From positions 16,850,501 through 16,914,500 of the forward strand of contig BSBM01000643.1 in assembly GCA_027924585.1 (NCBI GenBank): a stretch of 64,000 bases of DNA, written 5' to 3'. Positions 22,017 to 31,839 of the stretch are shown here, one piece after another (the first letter of the stretch is position 1; every line of letters begins with the position of its first letter). Under the pieces are notes generated by a model that saw nothing but the letters and a program-made list of their open reading frames with translations, did not search any database and was not told the DNA's origin. This stretch comes from Larix kaempferi (taxonomy: Eukaryota; Streptophyta; Pinopsida; Pinales; Pinaceae). The translations under genes and the position numbers were made by a program.

Positions 22017-24538
22017 TGTCACATCCCCAAACCCATGAATGAACTTCAGAGGTGATGGGGGACAACCTGGTGCATTTTTTTTCTTCAAATCCCTCCATTT
22101 TTACACACAGCTGGAATGGCTTTCGATCTACAACCTTCTATTCCACAATCTACAATCCGCATTGCAGGATTCAGAAATCAGATTGCCAAACTCACCTCTC
22201 TAACAAAATCACATTCCAAACTTCTGCAAGCCGCAATGTGGAATTCAAAAATCAGAAGATGACTTCATGATCTCGAAATTTACTCGCCCGACTTCTGTGA
22301 TCCGCATGCGGAACTCGGAATTCAGAAACCTCCAATCTCTGCCCAAAGAGAACTTTGCCTCCACAAATCCGCAATCCGCATTGCAGAATTTAGAAATGCG
22401 GGAACCCAAATTTACGACTCTGGCAAAAATGCCCTTCCACTTCCCTCAATCCAGATTCCACATTGCGGAAATCTAATTCTACATCCCAAAAAAATTTCCC
22501 TTCTGACTTCCGCAATCCGCATTCCTCTTTGCGGGTGTGGGAAGGCGGAAGTCCAACGCGCCAATCCTATGGAAATATTCCTTCCGACTTAAGCAATTTG
22601 CTTTGCAGCTGTGGAAAGGTGGAAGTCCAACCACACAAATCCAAGGTTGGTCCCTGGCTTCTGCAATTCTCATTGTGGATGCAGAACTACGGACCAGACC
22701 TCCTGCAACTACAAACTTCCCAGGCTTATAAACTCATCATCCCTATGCAAAATCGGGCAAGTCTAGTACCATTGGAAAGCTCTTAAAAATCTCTATCCAT
22801 TGGTGTGATCTTCTGCCATAGAAGAGTTCCCTAAGCTTGTAATTTTCTCAACTAAAGTATTGTATATAACCTCCTCTATATGCCTTTAACCCTTAGCAAG
22901 GAACTCTTCTTGCTTCCTGCCATGACTTCATCCCTTCCTCTGACCCACAGAGAGGTTATGAACACCACAGGGGCCATCTAATCCCTTCCCCATGTCCAGG
23001 TGAATTCATACAGTCCATCTAAAGGTGTACACAATGCATAACAACACATAAAATGAATGAAGTTAAATCTAATCAAAGCATCTACCACATCCAATATTAG
23101 TATCACATTCACACAGTCGAATGCTTAAACAATCAAACATGTATCTGACTTATACTCAGGCTTAAGCATAACCTTCCTACTAATCAACTTCATGCCATCA
23201 TTCATTAAATGTATCTTGAACATAACAAACATAACATAACACATGGAATATCATCATTTAACTTCACAAGAAGCACTTATCTTTGGAATGAAGTTGTCCA
23301 AGAAACTGGCTAAGTGATAGCAATGTTCCACCCAACCTTAGGTATCTGTCCAACCTATACTCTTTGAACTAAGAGACCACCCTCGAGCTAGGTTGTGTAT
23401 CCACTAAGGAGGGATAAATAGGTCCTCTCACAGTCAAGGTTCCACCCCAATGCTAAGCCAAACTACAGTTGGGTTTATCAAGCATACAAGGGAACAAGGA
23501 GGATACTGCTAAGCCAGTGAGCTCATCCACAGAGCTGCAGGAATATCAAGACACTCAGCATTCATGGCACCCACATTACCTACCACACCCAACACAAGGA
23601 AGGCCCCCTTCTCTGCTGCACAGTCCCTCAGGGACCCTTCCCTCCAGCACTATTCAGGTTAGGCATAGAAAGGTCCAACTGCTATGTTCTATGAGATCTC
23701 AACCTTAACTGGGTTTATCAAGCAGATCCAACCCTAGGTTTGACCTTCCACTTAGTTAATCAATTGGAGCTCTTCTCAGGGTTGCGGCCTAAGATTGGTC
23801 TCACAACTCGGTCCTCTGCAAGCCGATCCAAGTGTTCTATTGGTTGCACTGGGCTTCTAACACTTTGTAAGTTCATCACAGGGTTTGATCTATGGGTTTT
23901 CCCAACTGGTTTCACTTCCTACACAGGGCTCTGTGAGCTCTTGGCTCTGTAATTTTCGGCCATCACAGAATCATGATTTTTCTCTTGTTTCTCCCCAGAT
24001 GGCTCTACGATGCGTAATGAATGATATTTATTGGTCAACAATGGATAGGATATTAGGTTCGTTTATTAAGGGACAAGTAAACAGAGCCATACCCTACCCT
24101 ACGGATTCGCAGGAATTCTCCATACTCAATCGACCTCATGAACAGGGATTCTCAACCACCTTCTTATAACAACATTAAATGTCAGCATGGGGAGTCAAAT
24201 GAGTTTACAAATTGAGAAGTGGAAACATGGGTTCCAATCCCACAACCCCCTCACCTCTCCCTAGTGGATACACATGGCCCCTTCTCATTGGTTGCCTCCT
24301 TAGCCAGCTTCTTGGTTTTTTTGTTGCAATATTTAATAATTACATCATTTATAGCATTTCGTGGATTAACAACACATGAATAATTCAGAACTGTCAAACA
24401 CTTGCCTATGCAAATAATCCTAAACATCCACTAGTGGGGCCTTGGCTTTGAGCTCCACAATAGGGAAACACACATTGCATTTTCACAATATTTACATTGA
24501 AGCCAATAAACCCTAAGGGGTCAAAGTAGGGTATTACA
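22017..24538 (-). repeat. G1 5' LTR, about 2.5 kb
   Basis: In minus orientation it begins TGTAATACCCTACTTTGACC at 24538 and ends GGGGATGTGACA at 22017, followed by the primer binding site. The beginning TGTAATACCC is shared with the E6 LTR. At about 22140-22560 are six or so imperfect copies of a motif built on CCGCATTGCGGA, an incomplete palindrome spaced roughly 70-80 bp apart. The 3' LTR of G1 is not in the window. Confidence 0.8.
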
Positions 24539-26559
24539 TATTTATATTTTAATAGTTATATAAAAAAATATTATATATACTAAATAAGATTACAAGCATG
24601 CAATTTTCCCTTACAACAATAATTATAGATAAGTACAATGATTATAAGTGAGAAATGTTTGATTTGTTTTTAGGTTTAGTCAATGAGACATGAGATGAAG
24701 GAGAAATAATAAACAATGAAGTTCACTTCAATCTTTTCATGGTTATTTTATTTGGAATTTTCCTATGTGCGATGTGATTGTTTAGGCTTCTATCTCATGG
24801 AAGTCATGGACACATGTAGGTAGTACTCATTTTTCCATTTAAGTTAGTGTGCTAAACATTATTACTAGTGTGGTTTATTTAGAAGTCTCTTATCTAAGGA
24901 TTAGTCACACATTTTCTAAGGATCAAATTATCATTTATATGTCTCTTGGTTAAGGCCTGCTCACACATATATCATCTTAGGGTATCTTTAATCTAATGAT
25001 TATGCTTTTTTCCAATGTTACTAGGTATTGAGAAAAAATATATAGACCATCATAGGGTTATTCTCAAGTTTCTTTAATTTCAAGATAATATTTTTTGACA
25101 ATGTAACTAGGTATGGATAAAAAATACATAGTGGATCATGGGATGATAGAAGAAATCATATGTACTACATGTGCTTTGTAAGGCCTGAGTGGCACTAGAA
25201 TTTGTGAGTAAAATGTATGACTCTTCCTTTATCGAATCATTTCCTTCCATTGACTTTTTACCATGAGAAATCTATAAAATACTACATTGATACTATCAAT
25301 CGTAATAAATAGGGACTATTTACTAAAAAATAATATCTTTTTTCTAGACCAGTTGAGTTTCCATCTTTGTAATATTCTTCCATATGCACTTGGGAATTAT
25401 TGCAAGACATCTTAAGAAACAAGTTTAGTTCCATCCACCACATTTTTTTTTATCAAAACTCACCAATCACCCATAGGAAACCATTTGAAACACCATCCAA
25501 ATATCCTTTCTTCAATAAAACCCTACTTTAAAAAATGAAAGAACAAAATTGCTTTAGAACCTTAAGCCTTTAATCTCCAAGTAAGCAAGTGTTAATCAAA
25601 CTCTTATTCCTCTTATTCCTATACTCTTTCCTTTACTTCCCTCCCTTACTTAGTGCCCTGAGATACATTAAAATCCTTAAATTCTTCATTAATAACACTA
25701 CAATTTCCTTTGTCTTTGTCCCAATGATCTTCAAATTTTAGTTTATATATTGTAGTACTTATGGCTCATCTAAATTCTTTTGATTTAGAAAAAATACTTG
25801 GTCTTTATTTTCTCAAAGAAAGCTAGGTTATATTTGAACAAAGGCTTACTCTTTCATTAATGGAAAATGATTTTGTTGGAGTATAGAAACAACTAAGCAA
25901 AGATAAATAGTGCATCGGTCATGAATTTCCATGGTTATTTTAATTTTCTTTAGGTTTAACTTGTTTATTAAAACCTTTGATTTAAAAACTGGGACTTTGT
26001 TTGTTCGAAGAAATAATTTACTTAAGAAGACATGTTTGACTTGGGTAAAGGGATTAAATTGTCTCCTCTTTCTATATTTGAGAACTTCAAAAATTGTCCC
26101 AATTGAAACTCCCACCCCTTTTGGAACATTTCTAGGTAGTCTAGAAGTCCATTGGAACACCAAAGTGTGTGGAATGGGTGTGCAAGTGGATGGAACAGGT
26201 CCTCACACAGCATATATCAATACCTATCTTTGTACTCAAACTCCCACAATTCAATATCCATACCCTCTACCACTATCCTACTCAGCATTGGTACCATAGA
26301 AGATATCTTGTTATCCACCACCCATTTAAACTTCATAAGTTATAAGGAGAAAATTTCACAAAAATGGCATATTCTCATGTGTCATCAACCTACTGACCAT
26401 AAACTAGCGAAATAAAATTTTGGAAGTTGTTGTTTTTTATTTTTCAAATGCAACTTAATAATGTTGAAATAGTCTGATTATCAAATTTTGGTTTCTCAAT
26501 AAAAAGTGGAAACAAGGGTGGATATTTCATCCTATAATGGTTAGATGGACACTTTGTCA
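24539..26559. other. No gene seen
   Basis: About 2 kb of AT-rich sequence right of the G1 LTR. Short ORFs around 25846-26415 overlap on both strands and show no domain. No repeat boundaries, tRNA or splice-bounded coding pattern could be recognised. Confidence 0.5.
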
Positions 26560-27120
26560 CTTATTAGAAGTCTCAAACGCATCTCTCTTATGAGACTTAT
26601 AAATTAATATTTAAAAACTAATGAATAACTGTTAAACCATGTTCACATATCCAATGAATGATGCTTAATGGATGTATGGATAATTTTTTAAACATCTAAT
26701 GAACATCCATTAAAGGACCTTTTTCAACATTCTAAGTGTAAAAAAATGTCAAAAGCATGTCCCTTATGAGACATATCGATATTCGTTAATGCCTATTAAA
26801 TGTTTCTTAAGCAATGTTCATTTCACATTCCACACATAGAGTGAACGTCACGTTAGAAACATGTGGCACATAGAAGCAACGCCACTTCAAAGACATTTAA
26901 TAGACATTGTGTATGCCACTTTTAAAATAAATGCTATTTCAATGTTCTACATGTCTCTTAAGATATGTTCACTCCACGTGACTCACATAGCTTAAGAGAC
27001 ATTAACTCCACGTGACTAATGTTTCTTAAGTGACATTTATTCCATGTGTTACATGTCACTTAAGAGATGTTTCAACCACGTTATTGATGTTGAAAACATA
27101 TCTCTTAAGAATCTCTTAAG
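26560..27120. repeat. Cluster of short TCTCTTAAG / CTTAAGAGA motifs
   Basis: The motif CTCTTAAG or its reverse complement, often followed by TGACA or ACAT, appears at least six times, most densely at about 26960-27120, together with repeated CCACGTGACT. Such clustered direct and inverted short motifs resemble subterminal repeats of DNA transposons, but no terminal inverted repeat or transposase was found. Confidence 0.4.
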
Positions 27121-27429
27121 TGACACCTATTCAACATTACCAACATAAAAAAAAAGTGACATCATACCAATGTTGTTTAACATTTTGCTCGTCAACATTT
27201 CTATGATGCAAGAAAGCATTGAACTTGGACCCAAATGTAGTAATGTGTGGCATTAGTGGGACACTTTTTTTTGGGTGACACCTATTCAACATTACCAACA
27301 TAAAAAAAAGTGACATCATACCAATGTTGTTTAACATTTTGCTCGTCAACATTTCTATGATGCAAGAAAGCATTGAACTTGGACCCAAATGTAGTAATGT
27401 GTGGCATTAGTGGGACACTTTTTTTTGGG
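27121..27429. repeat. 155-bp tandem duplication
   Basis: Two almost identical units start at 27121 and 27276 (both begin TGACACCTATTCAACATTAC). The visible difference is one base in an A run (9 versus 8). It is a recent local duplication; the short ORF it produces on the minus strand is a by-product. Confidence 0.92.
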
Positions 27430-29354
27430 TGAAGGTATTAAAGGGAGAGAAATGATATGGTGATGACATTGTAAAGAGGTTGTTAGTGAATGCATGAAAA
27501 TTATGAGGTCATGAAGAACCTAGAGGGATTAGGAGGTGAATTTGGTGGGTTGCATGTAGTGTTGTGCATTTGGAGTTAGTACGAGCAACTTATACGACAT
27601 GATATTGGGGTGATGTGTTCCATCATTCATCGTAGGAGAAATATCTTGTGCCATTGGAGGAGCACTTCACATTGTTGCTATCTAAGAGATATATAACACA
27701 CACAAAAGTCATTGCCTTCTCTTTTCTTGGGTTTATGGATTATCATTTATGTTGTTTTCCCATCTTAAATTAAGTGGGGTAAGTTTATTTTGATCATTAT
27801 TTAAGGTGAATATTTTTTTCAAGTAATTGGTCTTGTCCAAGTTGTGGAGAGTATTAAGAAAGGTTTGGGGGATCCCAAAAACAATCCTATCATTGTTTTT
27901 CCATCAAACATTTTAGGATGATTTTTTCCTTTTATGGCCATATGCAGGTTAGAGTACTAAAAATTGTTGTTTAAAGTGTAATGAGATTTGACCGATGGTA
28001 ATCAAAAGAAAAAAAATGTAGTCATTCTCTACAACTATTTCAATCTTTGCTTTGGATGATGAGCCATGACAACATTATACCCCTTTTTTATGGAATAAGA
28101 GTGTTTAACTACATCTAACTATATGAAGTAGCAAAAAAATTATGGACATGAAGCCAACGTCTTCGTGAAATTTTACAATAGGACAAGATGGATGCCTTCA
28201 CATGTCTTGTTAAAGGTAGGATATTACCTCACCCTCATATTTCCATCCATCTTCAACATTTTGAGTTTGTCTTTGTCATTAGGATGAATAGATTTTTTTG
28301 TGAATATGTTCTTAAATTTCATATTTACCTCCACCTTCACCATTTTGAGTTTGTCTTTGTTTCTAAGTTGAATAGAAATTTATCGTAAATTTATTCTTGA
28401 CTATGTTAACTATTTTTTATTATAGTTATTTAGTGGTTTTAAAAAGAAATACACCAACTCAAAGATTAGTATAAAACAATGAGCCTTTTTCATATAAGTT
28501 GGTTGATATAAATTTCTTCCCTCCAACCATACAGGATAGAAAAGAGAGCCATGAAGTAAGACATTTTTTAGTTGATCTATTTCTTTTTGTGTTAGTTTGT
28601 TAAGTATTTAACATATTAGGTTGGATTGTAATTTGAAAGTACACATAACAATATCCATGGAAAATATATTCTCTCTCGTTGTCTTTTCTATTGTTTATTT
28701 GATTTTTAACATCATTATAAAAATCTATGAATAATATTTTTTAAATATACATAATGTAAATAGTTTACTTTTTTCAATAAACTTTGTTTACAAATATAAA
28801 AGTTATACATATTTTATAAATAAAACTAGCAACTTTTATCTCTTCGTCCACTTTTCAATTAATCAAAATAAAAATAGAATTTCAATAACTTCGATTATCA
28901 TTAAATAAATTTTATAAAGTGGATCCATATTTCAATATAATATTAGAAATAATAATAAAAACGGCGTGTGTATTAGTAAACATCATTAATTAAAACAATA
29001 AAATAACTATAATGGATTTTTTTTTTAAATGAAAAGATAACCATAGATATACATGATGACTAGTTTAACAACATTTATGTTTATGTAAAATATTGTATAT
29101 ACAAAATAACATCCATAAATTTACAATGATAATTGTGAACACCAATTCATAAGTGTAATAGAAAGTTCAAACCATGATATATGATTAAATATATATTTAT
29201 ATCCATTATTAATAAGTAATGATGTAACATTATTATTAATTTGTTTTTCTTTTTATTATAAAAATATCATTTAAAAGGTGATACACCTTTTTTATTCATC
29301 ATACATGTTATATTTTGATACAGTGGATGGGAACATTTGAGCTTAGCAAACTAA
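27430..29354. other. No gene seen; AT-rich 3' flank of the receptor-like gene
   Basis: The interval becomes very AT-rich from about 28600. A short near-repeat of ATTTMCMTCCAYCTTCAMCATTTTGAG type appears at about 28239 and 28322. No coding homology or structural RNA was recognised. Confidence 0.5.
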
Positions 29355-31622
29355 CTATGTAGGGAATCGATATACTCCAAAAAAGGGTCGTGGCATGTTT
29401 GGGGGAACCACCCAATGTTTAGCTCTCCCCCATAACATAAAGATACCAACCACTCCCCCAAACCCAATCCCTATTCCCATCCCCATTGCTATCAATGACA
29501 TCTTTTCATCCACACGCCCTAACCATTCCACTCTTACATTACTACTGTTACCGACATTATCACCTTTTATCACTGGTCTTTCATTTACATTGCATGATTC
29601 TAAAGGACAACCCCATAAACACCTATTCTTTTGAAATGAAGATACATTGAAAGTGGAAAATTGTGTTCCTGTTGGGATTTGTCCACAGAGATGGTTTGAT
29701 GAAACATCTAGAACGGCCAACTCATGTAATTTAGAGAGCTCTTCAGGAATCGATCCACTCAAATTATTGTTTGCCAAGTCTAACTGCTCCAAAGTAGATA
29801 TCCCACTAAGAGATGTTGGAATTTTCCCTTCCAATTGATTATGAGATAAATTCAGCAACCGCAAGTGACTCATACTACCTATGCTTGTGGGGATTTCTCC
29901 TGAAAGATTATTGCAAGACAAATCAAATATAGTGTTTGTAGGAAGAAAATATGATATAGAATACTCATGTCCCTTCATGTTAATTTCCACTTCCCCATCT
30001 AACTCTTCATTATTTGACACATTTGCGAACCCAGAGAGTCTCTCAAGATGCGCTGGTATTCTTCCACTGAATTTGTTGTTGGATAAATCCAACACATACA
30101 ACTTGGTGAGATTTGTGATGTGCTGAGGAATATGACCATCCAGATTATTATAACCAATGCTTAAAACTCCCAACTTGAGAAAACCAGTGAAGTATTGAGG
30201 AAGCTTACCCATCAGTTTATTTTTCCTTAAATCTAGTATCATAAGCTGGTTCAAGTGGACCAAAGATGCGGGTAGTGTCCCGGAAAAGTTATTAGAATGA
30301 GCAAAGAAATATCGCATAGAACTACAATTTCCAATGCCATTAGGAATTGGTCCCTCCAAGTTGTTTTCTGATAAATCTAAGAAGTAAAGTGAAACCAAAT
30401 CATTAATACTATTAGGAACAATACCAGAAAGCTTGTTATTAGATATGCTTAGATAAGTGAGAGCCTTTAGTTGACCTATGGTATATGGGATATGTCCAGT
30501 TAATTTGTTTGAGTCTAACCATAAGTATTGCAATGAATGAAGCTTTCCTATAGATCTAGGAATTGTGCCTATCAAATTGTTGTGTGCGAGATAAAGATTT
30601 TCAAGCTTCTTTAAATGGGTAATCGTTTCAGGAATTGTGCCTATTAGATTGTTCCTAGAGAGGTCAAGAAATTCAAGTTTTTGTAAATAGGTAATCGCTT
30701 TAGGGATGCTACCACTAAGCCTATTATTATCAAGATGAAGTTCATATATTTGTCTCAAATTGGCAAGGGTTATAGGTATGCTAGTGAGTTTGTTTTGAGA
30801 GAGATATAGGCGGGCCAACCTGGTCAAATTGAAAATGGCTTTAGGTACGCTCATAAGTTTGTTTTCAGATAGATCTAGGTAATTCAACTTGTTTAAATTT
30901 GCAATCTCAATGTCTTCAAGAACTCCACCCGAAAGAACTAACTCGGTCAACTTGGTCAAATTAGAAATGCCTTTAGGTATGCTCTCTTTTAGAGAAGAAA
31001 GATATAACTGGGAGAGGGGAAGCCTGAATATTTCAGAAGGAATAGAACTGGAAATATTTTGACAAGAAATCGATAGAGATGTAAGGTGTGTCAAATTACC
31101 CAATTGACGTGGTATACTACCAGATATTTTGTTGCCGGAGAGATCCAGGTGCTTTAGATTTTGCAGCAGGCCCAATTGACGTGGTATACTCCCAGAGATT
31201 TTGTTGTAGGAGAGATCCAGGTACTTTAGATTTTCCAGCAGGCCCAATTGACGTGGTATACTGCCAGAGATTTTGTTGCCGGAGAGATCCAGGTGCTTTA
31301 GATTTTCCAGCAGGCCCAATTCCACTGGAATAGAACCCGAGATCCCACTGTAACTCAGGTCAAGTTCTCCCAACACTTTCAGCAGCCCAAATTCGGGTGG
31401 AATACCTCCTGTAAAATCATTATCCGGAAGATATAATGTGCGCAATAAAGACAGGTTGCCTATACACGGGGAAAGGGTACCTTCCAAATCTCCTTCTTCA
31501 ATCTCTATGGCGACCACTCTTTTGGTGTGTGGTCTGCAGCGAATACCGAACCATGAGGAGCACACGTTCTCGGAGTTCTCCGCCGTCCAGTTGAATAGCC
31601 AGCCAGAGGTCCCTTGTCTCAT
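29355..31622 (-). CDS. LRR receptor-like protein (kinase-less)
   Basis: An uninterrupted 755-residue frame starting at an ATG. Residues 1-55 hold the cysteine-containing LRR N-terminal cap (CSSWFGIRC). About 25 leucine-rich repeats of the plant LxxLxxLxLxxNxLxGxIP type follow, with an island-like interruption near GEVEINMKGHEYSI. The C-terminal cap ends GCPLESC, followed by an acidic spacer, one transmembrane segment (about 708-731, glycine-rich) and a 24-residue tail without kinase. This is the architecture of Cf/Ve-type receptor-like proteins, which sit in the plasma membrane and signal through partner kinases such as SOBIR1. The start lacks a signal peptide; one is encoded just upstream in another frame. 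Residues about 103-174 are three nearly identical 24-residue repeats. Ligand unknown. Confidence 0.92.
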   Translation of the reverse strand: MRQGTSGWLFNWTAENSENVCSSWFGIRCRPHTKRVVAIEIEEGDLEGTLSPCIGNLSLLRTLYLPDNDFTGGIPPEFGLLKVLGELDLSYSGISGSIPVELGLLENLKHLDLSGNKISGSIPRQLGLLENLKYLDLSYNKISGSIPRQLGLLQNLKHLDLSGNKISGSIPRQLGNLTHLTSLSISCQNISSSIPSEIFRLPLSQLYLSSLKESIPKGISNLTKLTELVLSGGVLEDIEIANLNKLNYLDLSENKLMSVPKAIFNLTRLARLYLSQNKLTSIPITLANLRQIYELHLDNNRLSGSIPKAITYLQKLEFLDLSRNNLIGTIPETITHLKKLENLYLAHNNLIGTIPRSIGKLHSLQYLWLDSNKLTGHIPYTIGQLKALTYLSISNNKLSGIVPNSINDLVSLYFLDLSENNLEGPIPNGIGNCSSMRYFFAHSNNFSGTLPASLVHLNQLMILDLRKNKLMGKLPQYFTGFLKLGVLSIGYNNLDGHIPQHITNLTKLYVLDLSNNKFSGRIPAHLERLSGFANVSNNEELDGEVEINMKGHEYSISYFLPTNTIFDLSCNNLSGEIPTSIGSMSHLRLLNLSHNQLEGKIPTSLSGISTLEQLDLANNNLSGSIPEELSKLHELAVLDVSSNHLCGQIPTGTQFSTFNVSSFQKNRCLWGCPLESCNVNERPVIKGDNVGNSSNVRVEWLGRVDEKMSLIAMGMGIGIGFGGVVGIFMLWGRAKHWVVPPNMPRPFFGVYRFPT

Positions 31623-31773
31623 GGGCGTCGACTGATGATAACATGAATTCAGAATGATGTTGCTTTATATCATCATACGGATGTTGATGAGGATCATCAT
31701 ATGGGTTGAACATCGGTGCAGCCACAGGGAGTAGAAGCAATAATGAGAGAAGAAGAGCAGCGTTGAGATCCAT
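31623..31773 (-). pseudogene. Signal-peptide segment of the receptor-like gene, in a shifted frame
   Basis: From the ATG at 31773 (an in-frame ATG also lies at 31791) the minus strand encodes a short start, a leucine run (ALLLSLLLLLP) and then an acidic/histidine-rich stretch. This is a good secretion signal for the LRR body but in a frame offset by one base. The LRR frame has a TAA at 31665-31667, so any frameshift must lie between there and about 31620. Either a one-base indel has broken the gene or an assembly error is present; a tiny intron is less likely. Confidence 0.7.
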
Positions 31774-31821
31774 TTCACCCGCCTCTTTCAAAGCCTGTGA
31801 GTTCTGTGTCTTCGGCTATCT

Positions 31822-31829
31822 CTATATAA
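31822..31829 (-). promoter_or_regulatory. TATA box of the receptor-like gene
   Basis: The minus strand reads TTTATATAGAG about 50 bases upstream of the ATG at 31773, a normal plant spacing with a short 5' UTR. It lies upstream of the signal-peptide ATG rather than of the LRR-frame ATG alone, which supports the longer gene. Confidence 0.55.
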
Positions 31830-31839
31830 AGCCTGTGAA

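Larger units (their letters stand above)
1566..24538 (-). mobile_element. G1: old minus-strand Ty3/gypsy element split by nested insertions
   Basis: G1 begins at a 2.5 kb 5' LTR (22017-24538) and runs leftward through gag, protease and the start of reverse transcriptase. Its internal region is cut twice. At 9199-20090 it is interrupted by E2 and at 2129-9088 by E3; at each site the protein homology to E6 resumes on the other side. The reverse transcriptase stops at about 1566, where E0 probably inserted. RNase H, integrase and the 3' LTR are not in the window. Proteins are closest by eye to E6 at 41685-49028, so the two belong to the same Tekay-like chromovirus group. Confidence 0.85.

Noticed and set aside
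25846-26415. Set of overlapping ORFs of about 60-120 codons
   Set aside because: Open on both strands, no motif, AT-rich context; likely chance.
26950-27429. Possible CRISPR-like array
   Set aside because: Repeats are too few and adjacent without spacers, and the window is clearly eukaryotic.
29395-30126. Plus-strand ORFs opposite the receptor-like gene
   Set aside because: They are antisense shadows of the LRR coding sequence with no domain of their own.
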